NCBI RefSeq assembly: GCF_022489025.1
Contig: NZ_JAKVTG010000001.1
Span: 1-64,000, forward strand
DNA: 64,000 nt
From: Planococcus halocryophilus
Lineage (GTDB): Bacteria; Bacillota; Bacilli; Bacillales_A; Planococcaceae
Direction of reading: 5' to 3'
Shown here: positions 8,791 through 17,458 of the stretch, piece after piece
Numbering within the stretch: the stretch's first letter is position 1
Layout: the number at the start of each line of letters is the position of its first letter
The notes under the pieces: generated by a model
What the model was told of the DNA's origin: nothing
Databases searched by the model: none
Seen by the model: only the letters and a program-made list of their open reading frames with translations
Position numbers and translations under genes: made by a program

Positions 8791-9099
8791 GAATAATAAT
8801 CTCCTTTTTCTATCGCACTACTACTTGCTTATTTTATCAAACTTTCCCAGCAAACTCCACATTACTTTGTATGGATAACTTTCATTATAAACAGTTGTAC
8901 TGCTAAATTCGACTGAGTTAAAGCTAAATAAATCGAGTAGTAGTCATGATAATAATTTGAGATTTCATTTATCTATTAGCAGCTCGAATTGTAAAGCAGA
9001 GATTAAGAACTTCTAAAGACTTCTTGAAAAAAGTTTATGGTCGGCGAAACTATTAGCAGCTGTTAATAACGCCGAATTTTTTTGGAGGAGGAAAAATAT
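8791..9099. other. Divergent intergenic region between secA2 and the small secreted gene
   Basis: No gene is visible. On the minus strand a TATAAT (plus-strand ATTATA at 8884-8889) is a likely -10 for secA2, with a weak -35. On the plus strand the region holds the second 35-bp box (8989-9023). It also holds a 12-bp direct repeat CTATTAGCAGCT at 8973-8984 and 9050-9061, and the ribosome binding site GGAGGAGG at 9084-9091. The 77-bp offset of the 12-mer brackets the 35-bp box. Confidence 0.6.
8989..9023 (+). repeat. 35-bp upstream box, copy 2
   Basis: Second copy of the element at 4899-4933, with three mismatches, about 77 bp upstream of the ATG of the paralogous gene. Confidence 0.7.
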
Positions 9100-9477
9100 A
9101 TGCAGAAGATATATTGGAGAGTAGTACTTGCTATTTTTGCCATAGTATTTGTTTTGGCACAACCAGATGCGCATATGTCAAACCGGATTTTTGAATTAGA
9201 AAAGCAGTCACAAAAAATAAGTGAGAATTTAAATGTAAAAGATATTCAATCTGTAAATAACATAGAGAAAGACTTAAATAAAATAAATTTAGAATTAGAT
9301 AATCCAATATCGTTAAGTTTTGAAGAATATGAGCTATATCAAACGACCTTAAACGACCTACTGCAAGAGACAACTATTATTTCAAAAGAAAATGAGTTGG
9401 AACCAACGATCATCGCGACTAAATTCGAATGCTTATTAACGGTTCAAGAAAAACTGCAAGAAATAGATGTAAAATAA
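9100..9477 (+). CDS. Small secreted protein of unknown function, paralogue of 5018-5377
   Basis: This 125-residue protein is not a family I recognise. Residues about 5-22 (WRVVLAIFAIVFVLA) form a signal peptide or anchor. The rest is predicted helical, with a charged heptad-like stretch (about residues 30-75), then SFEEYELYQTTLNDLLQ and the C-terminal TVQEKLQEIDVK shared with the other copy. A single cysteine lies near the end. ATG 9100 is preferred over an upstream codon at 9082 because GGAGGAGG lies 8 bases before it. Its divergence from secA2 and the presence of a paralogue at the far end of the slaP/secA2 pair suggest a surface or export-related role. That role is inference only. Confidence 0.72.
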   Translation: MQKIYWRVVLAIFAIVFVLAQPDAHMSNRIFELEKQSQKISENLNVKDIQSVNNIEKDLNKINLELDNPISLSFEEYELYQTTLNDLLQETTIISKENELEPTIIATKFECLLTVQEKLQEIDVK

Positions 9478-9483
9478 ATTATG

Positions 9484-9530
9484 CAAAAAAAAAACACCGA
9501 AATTGTGAAAAGACAATTTCAGTGTTTTTG
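9484..9530. terminator. Bidirectional terminator
   Basis: AACACCGAAATTGT and ACAATTTCAGTGTT form a hairpin with a 6-base loop. It has a T run on the plus side and a long T run on the minus side, and serves the convergent small secreted and DUF805 genes. Confidence 0.85.
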
Positions 9531-9534
9531 TAAT

Positions 9535-9924
9535 TTAGTTACTAACTGGTTTAAAGTCATGTCCAAATTCTTTTGGATTTGGACCGTATTTATTTGTACC
9601 TGACTCGCTATCAAGTAATGTGAATACGAATAAAGCAATCCATCCAAGAATAGGGATAAAGCTAAGTAATAACCACCAACCTGTACGCCCGATATCGTGT
9701 AAGCGGCGAACTGAAAGTGATATACTTGGAATTAGAATAACAAGCGAAAAAATAGTGCTTAAAAGTCCTAAATCTGACGTGATTTCTAAGTTCAATACAA
9801 GTTCAACGATGGATAAAACTACTGAAATAATACTAGTCCATAATATGAACATCCAATATTCTTTTCGGCGCGACCTACTTTTAAAGTCTAAAGTCTTCTT
9901 GAATACATTTGTAAAATCGTTCAT
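9535..9924 (-). CDS. DUF805 family membrane protein
   Basis: The 129-residue sequence has the hallmarks of DUF805 (YhaH-like) proteins: an N-terminal FKKTLDFKSRSRRKEYW, the central SVRRLHDIGRTGWW and a C-terminal SGTNKYGPNPK. Three to four hydrophobic segments are visible (about residues 26-45, 52-70, 82-103). The biochemical role of the family is not established. It stands alone between convergent terminators and the protease gene, so the context says little. Family assignment is firm; function is unknown. Confidence 0.88.
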   Translation of the reverse strand: MNDFTNVFKKTLDFKSRSRRKEYWMFILWTSIISVVLSIVELVLNLEITSDLGLLSTIFSLVILIPSISLSVRRLHDIGRTGWWLLLSFIPILGWIALFVFTLLDSESGTNKYGPNPKEFGHDFKPVSN

Positions 9925-10198
9925 TTTCGTATCTCCTAAAAAATAGTATTTTATTGAATCGATTATATCATTAAATGAAAAGAAAAAGAATAGAATAAAA
10001 TAATAAAAAATGCCATTTCCACTTACTTATAGATGTGAATTTGATTTGTGTAATAAAAATATCTTCTGAATTGATAGATTTATTACAAATGCGAAGACTT
10101 CATTACATCTTGCAACCCTAAGTAGTTGTTTTACGTTATAAGGTTTATAATGGAAGAAAATAAAGAACTTTATGCTAGAACATCAAGGAGGTACAACT

Positions 10199-11608
10199 AT
10201 GAAATGTGACAAATGTGGAACTGAAAATGTAGAAGGCTCTAAATTCTGTAAAGATTGTGGGCATTCACTTATAAAGACAAGAACTAAAAAACAAAAAAAA
10301 CGTAACCTTATTTATTCGGTTATTTTAGTAGTAACATTACTTGGTGTTGGGATCGGGTCTGCTCAATTAATGGACAACAATGCGGAGCCTTCTAAACAAG
10401 AGCAAACCAAGCCGGAGAAACCGGAAGTGCCAGAAGTAGTAGAAGAGCCTGAAGAAGTTGAAGAAATCGAAGAACCAGAAGTAACAGTTCCAGCTGAAGA
10501 AGAAATAGTAGGGGCGGTAACAAAAGCAGAAAATATCGTGCCACCTTCTGAACAGGAAGAAAAAGTAGAACCGAAGAAAAAAGAGAAAACGGCAATCATT
10601 AAGGAATCACAGCAAAAAGTATATACAGTATTAACTGAAGGTGGACAAGGTTCAGGATTCTTGTTTTCTGATACTGGAATGGTCGTAACAAATGCTCATG
10701 CAGTGGCAGGATTTACAGATGTTGTCGTTCGTAATATTAACGGGCAAGATCAACCAGGTAAAGTGGTCGGAATTTCTGGTGAATCGGATATTGCATTGAT
10801 TCATGTAGCAGCATTTGAAGGCATTACGCCATTAGAAGCTGAAATGGGTACAACGGATGTTGGAACAGAAGTTATTGCGCTCGGCAGTCCAGCAGGATTG
10901 GAAAATACTGCGTCAATTGGTTATATAACAGGAATTGATCGTGATTTTTACCAAGAGTTTACGTATGAAGATATTTATCAAATCGATGCGAAAATTGCAC
11001 CCGGAAGCAGTGGCGGACCTTTAGTAGATGCGACAACCGGGAAAGTAATTGGGATCAACTCATTAGTTATGGAAGAAGGCGATTCAATTGGCTTTTCTAT
11101 TCCATTGTATTCAATGCATGAACAATTATCTCAATGGGTAATCAATCCCATGTCGGCAGAAGAAGTCGCGACAGTATTTGATGTATACGAAGATTTCGAT
11201 AGTTATGAAGACGAAAATTATGAATACGATATTGATTTGGAAATGAATTTTAATGAAGCCAACTTAAGCGAATTTATTGGCGATTTCCGTTATTATTACG
11301 AACTAGCATTGAAAGAAGAAGACTTTTTCTATGTACAGAATTTACTCGTTTATCAAAGTGAAATTTACAATGGTATAAGTCAATACATTTCAGATATCTC
11401 TGGCAAAGGGATGGAGTTCAACTTTACTCGATTGGATATCTCGGATGTTGAAATCTTTGATGATTATGCAGTTGTACAAACAGAAGAAGCTTTTGATTTC
11501 AAAGACGCTGATGGTAATTGGTCTGTTCAAGAACGCAGCAAAACCTATACCATTGTAATGGATGAATATGGTTTTTACTATGTTTCGGATATTGTGAATA
11601 AAGAATAA
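10199..11608 (+). CDS. Zinc-ribbon, membrane-anchored trypsin-like (HtrA-type) serine protease
   Basis: The 469-residue protein opens with a zinc ribbon (CDKCGTEN...FCKDCG, residues 3-21). A single membrane segment follows at about 36-54, then an acidic Pro/Glu linker of roughly 60 residues, and a chymotrypsin-fold protease domain with His167 (TNAHAV), Asp197 (ESDIALI) and Ser271 (PGSSGGP). The C-terminal 170 residues are acidic and Tyr-rich, with no domain I recognise; no PDZ domain is evident. With the ribbon in the cytoplasm, the protease would face outside. ATG 10199 is chosen over an upstream ATG at 10172 because GGAGG lies 7 bases before it. An extracytoplasmic quality-control or regulated-proteolysis role is likely but inferred. 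Confidence 0.85.
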   Translation: MKCDKCGTENVEGSKFCKDCGHSLIKTRTKKQKKRNLIYSVILVVTLLGVGIGSAQLMDNNAEPSKQEQTKPEKPEVPEVVEEPEEVEEIEEPEVTVPAEEEIVGAVTKAENIVPPSEQEEKVEPKKKEKTAIIKESQQKVYTVLTEGGQGSGFLFSDTGMVVTNAHAVAGFTDVVVRNINGQDQPGKVVGISGESDIALIHVAAFEGITPLEAEMGTTDVGTEVIALGSPAGLENTASIGYITGIDRDFYQEFTYEDIYQIDAKIAPGSSGGPLVDATTGKVIGINSLVMEEGDSIGFSIPLYSMHEQLSQWVINPMSAEEVATVFDVYEDFDSYEDENYEYDIDLEMNFNEANLSEFIGDFRYYYELALKEEDFFYVQNLLVYQSEIYNGISQYISDISGKGMEFNFTRLDISDVEIFDDYAVVQTEEAFDFKDADGNWSVQERSKTYTIVMDEYGFYYVSDIVNKE

Positions 11609-11631
11609 TTTGCTTATATGTAGATAAAAAA

Positions 11632-11665
11632 GAAATTCCCGTTAGTCGGGAATTTCTTTTTTTTT
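11632..11665 (+). terminator. Terminator of the zinc-ribbon protease gene
   Basis: GAAATTCCCG pairs with CGGGAATTTC around a 5-base loop and is followed by a run of about ten T. Confidence 0.9.
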
Positions 11666-11698
11666 ATGAGTATTTTGTTGCATGAGATAATTCCATTA

Positions 11699-12901
11699 TT
11701 ATGGAATTATTAACACTTGTCCAACGCGAATAGAATTGACATTGGCTAAATTGTTGGCTGCGGCAATTTTAGCTACTGTAGATTTGTAGATGCGTGCAAT
11801 GCTGTAAAGTGTGTCACCGGCTTTAACTGTATGTTTAACAGTTGTCGCAGGGGGTGTGGTCGTTTTTCCAGGAATCGTTAACACTTGACCAACCTGGATT
11901 AGATTATAGTTGGTGATGTTATTGGCTTTAGCTAGGTCTGTAACGGTAACATTATATTTTCTTGCAATGCTATAAAGCGTGTCTCCAGCTTTTACTGTGT
12001 ACTTAACAGCTGTTGCAGGAGGTGTGGTCGTTTTTCCAGGAATCGTCAATACTTGACCGACCTGGATTAAATTATAGTTAGTGATGTTATTGGCTTTAGC
12101 TAATGCCGAAACAGTTACATTAAATTTTTTGGCGATGCTATAAAGCGTGTCACCAGCCTTAACAGTATAGTTTGTTCCAGTAACAGGAGCAGAAGGTAGT
12201 TTCAACAACTCGGATACTGTAACAAATGTGTATCCTTTCGCTTTCAATTTGCTAATCATGCCTGGTAAAGCCCCAGGTGTTCCTGATGCGCCAGCACCCG
12301 TATGCATCAACACAATAGATCCAGGAACAATGTTATTCATTACTTTATTAGTGATTTGTGTCGAAGAAACGCCTTTCCAGTCAACGGTGTCAATATTCCA
12401 TTGTATGGTATGAGTGTAGCCTGCATCACCAACGGCTTTTAAAACAGCTGCATTAGATGCGCCAAAGGGAGCGCGGAAAATCGGCTTTGTCGATTTTCCT
12501 GTAATGTCTTTAAGCGTTGCTTCTGTTGTAGCAAGTTCGCTTTTCATTTTAGCCGCCGACAATTTTGTGAAATCAGCATGTGAAAAGGAGTGGTTGCCAA
12601 TTTGATGGCCTTTAGCTGAAATGTTCTTAATCCAAGAAGGATGATTTTGAGCGCCAGAACCAGTTAAAAAGAATGTTGCATCCACTTTATTGGCAGATAA
12701 AACGTCTAAAATTTTGTTAATGTTTGTGCCATCTGAACCATCATCAAACGTGAGCGCGACTACTTTACTGGATGTGTTGCCTTTTGATATATATGTGGAA
12801 CTTGCGGCTTGAGACAGACTAGAGAAAGAGAAGACGGTAAATAGGATCAGAAGCAACGCGGCTGTGACTTTTACCCATTTAGAAGAAAGCACCTTTCTCA
12901 C
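11699..12901 (-). CDS. Secreted polysaccharide deacetylase with three LysM domains
   Basis: After a signal peptide (about residues 1-33) comes a NodB-type carbohydrate esterase 4 domain. It has the metal-binding TFDDG, GNHSFSH, RAPFGAS, the DTVDW loop and LMHTG. Three LysM peptidoglycan-binding modules follow (about residues 237-400), each starting YTVKAGDTLYS or similar and joined by TTTPPAT linkers. The first two modules are nearly identical at the DNA level with a 168-bp period, so this stretch can expand or contract. The enzyme probably deacetylates peptidoglycan or a related wall glycan. Start is GTG at 12901; a second GTG at 12892 is equally well placed relative to AAAGGGGTG. Confidence 0.93.
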   Translation of the reverse strand: MRKVLSSKWVKVTAALLLILFTVFSFSSLSQAASSTYISKGNTSSKVVALTFDDGSDGTNINKILDVLSANKVDATFFLTGSGAQNHPSWIKNISAKGHQIGNHSFSHADFTKLSAAKMKSELATTEATLKDITGKSTKPIFRAPFGASNAAVLKAVGDAGYTHTIQWNIDTVDWKGVSSTQITNKVMNNIVPGSIVLMHTGAGASGTPGALPGMISKLKAKGYTFVTVSELLKLPSAPVTGTNYTVKAGDTLYSIAKKFNVTVSALAKANNITNYNLIQVGQVLTIPGKTTTPPATAVKYTVKAGDTLYSIARKYNVTVTDLAKANNITNYNLIQVGQVLTIPGKTTTPPATTVKHTVKAGDTLYSIARIYKSTVAKIAAANNLANVNSIRVGQVLIIP

Positions 12902-13100
12902 CCCTTTAGTTAGTGCGCTGAAACAGAGTCAGCGTATGTATAAGGCTTATTTAAGTGAGAAAATCATGAGGGAGATTGTACTTCTAATATATCACGAACG
13001 TAGATATTTAGCCTTGTTTATGATTGGAAAGTGGAGAGAAATAATTTAATTTTAATAAAAAAGATAAAAATTTGAATTTTATTGTGTTTAATTCGTTTGA

Positions 13101-13205
13101 AGGTGCGGACTTCGCTGTTTGGGGTGTGGTTATCACGCTGCGAGGTGCGGACTTTGCCATTTGAGGTTCGCTCTTGACCAATTAAGGTGCGCTCAGTTAA
13201 AAATA
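13101..13205 (+). repeat. 21-bp tandem repeat array, locus 2 (five units)
   Basis: Units begin at 13101, 13122, 13143, 13164 and 13185, exactly 21 bp apart, as AGGTGCGG, GGGTGTGG, AGGTGCGG, AGGTTCGC and AGGTGCGC. Units 1 and 3 continue with ACTTCGCTGTTTG and ACTTTGCCATTTG, close to locus 1. Unit 5 decays after its first 11 bases. Both arrays have five units and the same period but opposite orientation. Confidence 0.85.
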
Positions 13206-13211
13206 GGCATA

Positions 13212-13250
13212 AAAAAACAGGCAGCTCATCCGCGTGAGCTGCCTGTTTTA
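13212..13250 (-). terminator. Terminator of swrC
   Basis: ACAGGCAGCTCA and TGAGCTGCCTGT pair around a 6-base loop, with seven T on the minus-strand side and four on the plus. Confidence 0.9.
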
Positions 13251-13252
13251 AA

Positions 13253-16200
13253 TTAATTGACTTTTTTCTTGCGGAATTTCGCTACGACTTCGTAAACAAT
13301 TGGTACGATGACCAACGTGAGAAGAGTCGAGCTGATTAACCCGCCGATTACAGTAATTCCGAGGCCTTGAGAAATCAATCCTCCGCCTCCGCCTTCAACG
13401 CCAAGAGCGAGAGGAATCAATGCACCGATTGTAGCTAACGCGGTCATTAGGATAGGACGCAAGCGAGTCACGCCACCTTCAAGAAGTGCTTCGCGAGTAC
13501 TGAGCCCAGCATCTTCCATATGGATCACTCGGTCAATCAAGACGATCGCGTTTGTGACAACAATACCGATTAACATCAATACACCAATCAACGCGTTAAC
13601 ACTTAACGCTTCACCAGTAATCCACAATGCGACAAGAACACCAATCACTGTGAATGGTAGGGAGAACAGGATTGAGAACGGTGCTAATGCGCCGCCGAAT
13701 GTTACAACCAGTACAAAGTAGACAATTGCAATGGCTGCAAGCATAGCAAGACCTAGTTGCGTAAACGATTCGTTAATTTGTTCCGTTACACCACCATGAT
13801 CTGTTGTCACTCCAGCTGGTAAATCAATTTCAGCAATTTGCTCATCAATTTCAGCAGTGATTTCAGCAGCGTTATTGCCAAGAACATCTGCCGTTAAAGA
13901 AGCAAACATTTGGCCATCTCTACGATTAATCGTATCTGGAGATTTGCCTTCTTCTACGGTCATCACATCGCTGACTTTAACAGAAGTTCCAAGAGCTGTT
14001 GGAATTTCTACAGCAGTAACATCTTCAATTCCAGTGTATTCGGTTTCTTCTGTTTCAATATACACATTAATGTCTTTGTCTTCATGAGTAACTGTCGTTA
14101 AGACCGGTGCTTCACCGACACTACTTAAAGCCATGCCAATTTGTGCGGCAGTCAATCCATTTTCACTTAAGCTTTGTTGACTTGCGACCAATGTGAATTG
14201 ATCATAAGCATCAGTTAAGCTAGATTCTGTGTTTTCTAAACCATTATTGTCTTCCATGAATGGCTGGATTTCTTTAATCGCAGATTGAATATCTTCTACA
14301 TTATCGCCATAAACGAATAATTCTAAGCCGTTTCCGCCTGTAGGAGCAAAGTCCATACTCGCCCATTCGCCAGATTCTGTAGAGCTATTTAAGTCTTCGA
14401 TTAACTTTGTGCTTTCGTTACTGAATGCTTCAAAATCGTCATCGTATTCAATGTAGAACAATGCCGAGTTATTTCCAGCGCCTCCCATTGCAGACATTGG
14501 ATTATCTCCACCAAGCGAATATTGATAAGACGTCACGCCGTCACGTTCGCTAATGGCAGATTCTGCATCAAGCGCGATGGCTTCTACATCTTCAAGGGTT
14601 TGTCCAGGTTCTGGGCTGTAAGTAGCCATAACCATCTTCTGCTCTTCTTCAGGTAAGAAACTCACACCAATCACTGGTACCAAGAATAAACTTGCTACAA
14701 GTACGAGTGAAGCCCCACCAAAAGTGATGATCTTATGATTTAATGACCACTCCAATATACGTTTGTAACTTGCGGCCATTTTCCCTGGCTTGTGTTCTTT
14801 TTGTGTTGATTTAGCAGTATCCATATTCGTTAATTGCTTGCGGTACATTAAATGCGCCATCATTGGAACAATGGTAACAGCGACCAATAGAGACGCTGAA
14901 AGTGCAAAAACAACTGCTAATGCAAATGGTAAGAACAATTCGCCGATTTGTCCGCTAACAAGTGCAAGCGGTAAGAATACGGCGATCGTAACCACAGTAG
15001 ATGAAAAAATAGGTAAGAACATTTCGCGCGTCGCTTCACGTATTAATTCTTTGCCACGTAATTTCTCTCCCGGTAATGCCATACGACGATAAATGTTTTC
15101 AATAACAACGATTGAGTCATCAATAACGCGACCAATGGCAACCGTTAATGCCCCAAGCGTCATAATATTTAACGTGATATCCATTTGATTTAATAAGAAA
15201 ATCGCCATTAACAAGGATAACGGGATTGAGATAATCGAAATTAATGTTGTTTTAAAGCTACGAAGGAATAGCAATATAATGACTACAGCAAATAAAATAC
15301 CAAATAAGGCTTTGCTGAGCATTGTTTCAACAGATTTTTCGATAGGTTCTCCTTGGTCAAATGATGAAGAAACTGTCAAATTGTATTCGTCTGCCATACC
15401 TGAAACGATTTCTTGAACATCGTTTACGACTTCTACAGTATTCGCATCGGGTGACTTGATAATAGAAATACCAATTGCTTCTTCACCGTTCGTCCGTGAA
15501 ATGGACTCTGCTTCACTGACAACTTGAATGTCCGCCAATTCACTCAGTGCAATCGTCGGAATCGCAGTTGGCGCAGCAACAGGTGGTTGTGCTTGAGGTG
15601 CGCTTGGTGCTTCAGTTGGAGCAGTAGCTGCAGCTTGAGGAACAGCTGGAATCTGCAATTTTTTTAAATCTTCAACAGATGTGATATCTCCGTCAATAAC
15701 TAAGTTTTTCAATTCACCATCAAAATTTGTTAAGCCTAATGGAAATGTCAAATTCGATCCTTGGATCAATTGTTGAATTGTTTGTTCAGTCAAGCTATAT
15801 TGAGCCAAAGCTTGCTGGTCAAAAGTCATCGTGACTTTTTGGATTCGCTGTCCGGAAACTTGTGCGTCGGATAAACCAGCTACACCTTCAATAGCTGGCA
15901 GAACATTGTCTTCGACGGTAGTTGTCAGCTCTTCCAATGATTTGTCGCTACCACTGATGCTCAATGATAGAACGGGAAAAGCATCCAAGCTTAGACGCGA
16001 TACTTGAGGCTCATTGGCTGCTTCGGGAATCTCGATTTGTGATAAGGCACTTTCCAACTCACGAGTCACTTCATCCATATCAACTTCAAAATCATATTGT
16101 ACTTGAATGGTTGAAGCGTTAGCCATCGAGGTAGATGTGATCAACTCTACGCCATTCATGTTTTGAATTCGTTGTTCCATAGGAACTGTGACTTCTTCCA

Positions 16201-16381
16201 TAATTTCGTCAGGTGCTGCACCTGGATATACAGTAACGACTGTAACCGCTGGAAGTGTAATGCTTGGAATAGATTCTTGTTTCATCGTCAAGCCGGCATA
16301 TAAACCAGCTACTACGACCATGACCGTTAAAATCCAAATCGCAAATTTGTTGTTTAGTGAAAAATTAATGATTTGTTTCAA
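13253..16381 (-). CDS. swrC: RND-family efflux permease, SwrC/AcrB type
   Basis: The 1042-residue protein has the twelve-TM, two-large-loop layout of the AcrB/AcrD/AcrF family: TM1 at about 12-30, a periplasmic-type loop of about 300 residues, TM2-6 with AIGRVIDDSIVVIENIYRR, then the repeat half ending in GIVVTNAIVLIDRVIHMED and ALIPLALG. In Bacillus, SwrC (YerP) exports surfactin-like lipopeptides and confers resistance to them; the substrate here is unknown. A Pro/Ala/Gln-rich insert of about 35 residues (around 255-290) sits in the first loop. TTG start with AAGGAG 8 bases upstream. A TetR gene lies 18 bp upstream in the same direction and probably controls it. Confidence 0.9.
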   Translation of the reverse strand: MKQIINFSLNNKFAIWILTVMVVVAGLYAGLTMKQESIPSITLPAVTVVTVYPGAAPDEIMEEVTVPMEQRIQNMNGVELITSTSMANASTIQVQYDFEVDMDEVTRELESALSQIEIPEAANEPQVSRLSLDAFPVLSLSISGSDKSLEELTTTVEDNVLPAIEGVAGLSDAQVSGQRIQKVTMTFDQQALAQYSLTEQTIQQLIQGSNLTFPLGLTNFDGELKNLVIDGDITSVEDLKKLQIPAVPQAAATAPTEAPSAPQAQPPVAAPTAIPTIALSELADIQVVSEAESISRTNGEEAIGISIIKSPDANTVEVVNDVQEIVSGMADEYNLTVSSSFDQGEPIEKSVETMLSKALFGILFAVVIILLFLRSFKTTLISIISIPLSLLMAIFLLNQMDITLNIMTLGALTVAIGRVIDDSIVVIENIYRRMALPGEKLRGKELIREATREMFLPIFSSTVVTIAVFLPLALVSGQIGELFLPFALAVVFALSASLLVAVTIVPMMAHLMYRKQLTNMDTAKSTQKEHKPGKMAASYKRILEWSLNHKIITFGGASLVLVASLFLVPVIGVSFLPEEEQKMVMATYSPEPGQTLEDVEAIALDAESAISERDGVTSYQYSLGGDNPMSAMGGAGNNSALFYIEYDDDFEAFSNESTKLIEDLNSSTESGEWASMDFAPTGGNGLELFVYGDNVEDIQSAIKEIQPFMEDNNGLENTESSLTDAYDQFTLVASQQSLSENGLTAAQIGMALSSVGEAPVLTTVTHEDKDINVYIETEETEYTGIEDVTAVEIPTALGTSVKVSDVMTVEEGKSPDTINRRDGQMFASLTADVLGNNAAEITAEIDEQIAEIDLPAGVTTDHGGVTEQINESFTQLGLAMLAAIAIVYFVLVVTFGGALAPFSILFSLPFTVIGVLVALWITGEALSVNALIGVLMLIGIVVTNAIVLIDRVIHMEDAGLSTREALLEGGVTRLRPILMTALATIGALIPLALGVEGGGGGLISQGLGITVIGGLISSTLLTLVIVPIVYEVVAKFRKKKVN

Positions 16382-16399
16382 GTTGTTTGCTCCTTTTCC

Positions 16400-17218
16400 T
16401 TAAATAAAATTTTCTAAATAGGCAACTTCATTTTTAATAAAAGAAAACTGCTTTAAGTAAACCAATAAAGCTTCAATTAAAAATGCTTGAGGTTCTTCTT
16501 GTTCGACTTGTTCTTTTAATAAATGGAGTGTTGCTAATAGCTTTTCTTGATTTGTCTCGGTAGCTTTAATCTTTTCAATAATTTGCTGGAATCCTTCTTC
16601 AATTGTTGCGGCCGGAGAACGAGCCTCATTTAGAACAGGTTCCATGCAGTCTAAGTTATTTACAACTGCATCGATTGTTGTTGTGATGAAATTAACGAGT
16701 TTAGCAATGGATACTTGTTTTTTTTCAAATACCAGCACGAAAATGTATTGTTGCATCAAACCTTCAAGAATTGCGACTAAATCAGGTAAAAATGGCTCGA
16801 TGCCTGCCCCATAAGTGTCTAATAAAATAGTTTTATGTAGCGTAATGGTGGACTGTCTCAATTCCATAAAAACGTCTTTTAATGTTTCGCTTTCGGTAAG
16901 TGTGAAATCTTTAAATACCATCATGAAAAACTCATGGTTGGAAAGCGTACGTTCTATTTCAATCGCTAATTTCTTCTTGAAAATATCTTTGCTATCGTCT
17001 TCGAGGTTAGACTGTGAATTCGAAATTTCCATCATGATTTCTTGGTGATGTTGCTTTAAAATCTTGATAAAAAGTAATTCCTTTGAATCGAAATGCTTGT
17101 AAAAAGCGCCTTTTGAAATTCCAGTGGCCTCTGCGATTTCTTGCACAGAGGTTTGGTGAAAACCCTTTAAAGAAAATAGACGTACGGCATGTTTCATTAA
17201 TTCTGTTTTTTTATCCAT
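16400..17218 (-). CDS. TetR family regulator of the RND pump (YerO-like)
   Basis: The N-terminal TetR helix-turn-helix is clear (about residues 8-52: AVRLFSLKGFHQTSVQEIA, then TGISKGAFYKHF). The remaining 220 residues are a helical ligand-binding domain that I cannot assign to a ligand. Start at 17218 (MDKKTELM) is chosen because AGGAGGAG precedes it; the longer frame to 17302 would run into the promoter and operator. It is cotranscribed with swrC, separated by 18 bp. Paired palindromes at 17241-17266 just in front of the gene suggest autoregulation with release by a pump substrate. Confidence 0.88.
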   Translation of the reverse strand: MDKKTELMKHAVRLFSLKGFHQTSVQEIAEATGISKGAFYKHFDSKELLFIKILKQHHQEIMMEISNSQSNLEDDSKDIFKKKLAIEIERTLSNHEFFMMVFKDFTLTESETLKDVFMELRQSTITLHKTILLDTYGAGIEPFLPDLVAILEGLMQQYIFVLVFEKKQVSIAKLVNFITTTIDAVVNNLDCMEPVLNEARSPAATIEEGFQQIIEKIKATETNQEKLLATLHLLKEQVEQEEPQAFLIEALLVYLKQFSFIKNEVAYLENFI

Positions 17219-17240
17219 TAGACTCCTCCTGAACTGCATG

Positions 17241-17266
17241 GTCACATAAAGTGACTGATTGGTCAG
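17241..17266. promoter_or_regulatory. Probable TetR operator
   Basis: Two overlapping dyads occur: GTCAC-ATAAA-GTGAC (17241-17255) and TGAC-TGATTG-GTCA (17252-17265). On the minus strand a TATACT (plus 17276-17281) and a TTGACT (plus 17297-17302, 15-bp spacer) lie just upstream, so the dyads overlap the expected transcription start of the tetR-swrC operon. Confidence 0.6.
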
Positions 17267-17385
17267 CTGTTTTAGAGTATATAAAAAAATAGATAAAGTC
17301 AATTTGAATGTCTTGGATTTATTACATATTTAGTGATGATTCTTAAATTTCTTTAACATTGACAATTAGTTATTTCTTACTAAGC

Positions 17386-17412
17386 GATTAAAAAAGCCAC
17401 TCTAGCGGGTAT
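17386..17412 (+). promoter_or_regulatory. Candidate sigma-B promoter
   Basis: GATTAA (17386-17391), a 15-bp spacer and GGGTAT (17407-17412), close to the GTTTAA/GGGTAT consensus. It precedes the GyrI-like gene by about 45 bp. Confidence 0.55.
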
Positions 17413-17458
17413 AGAAGAGAAAGTGATGCCTTTAATCGTTCAAAGAGGAGAGGGTTGA

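Larger units (their letters stand above)
12902..13252. other. Intergenic region holding the second repeat array
   Basis: No credible gene is present. The half next to the deacetylase should hold its promoter, but I see no convincing consensus pair. The other half carries the 21-bp repeat array (13101-13205) and the swrC terminator (13212-13250). Confidence 0.6.

Noticed and set aside
11799-12176. Mobile or duplicated element
   Set aside because: The 168-bp repeats are LysM coding repeats within one gene.
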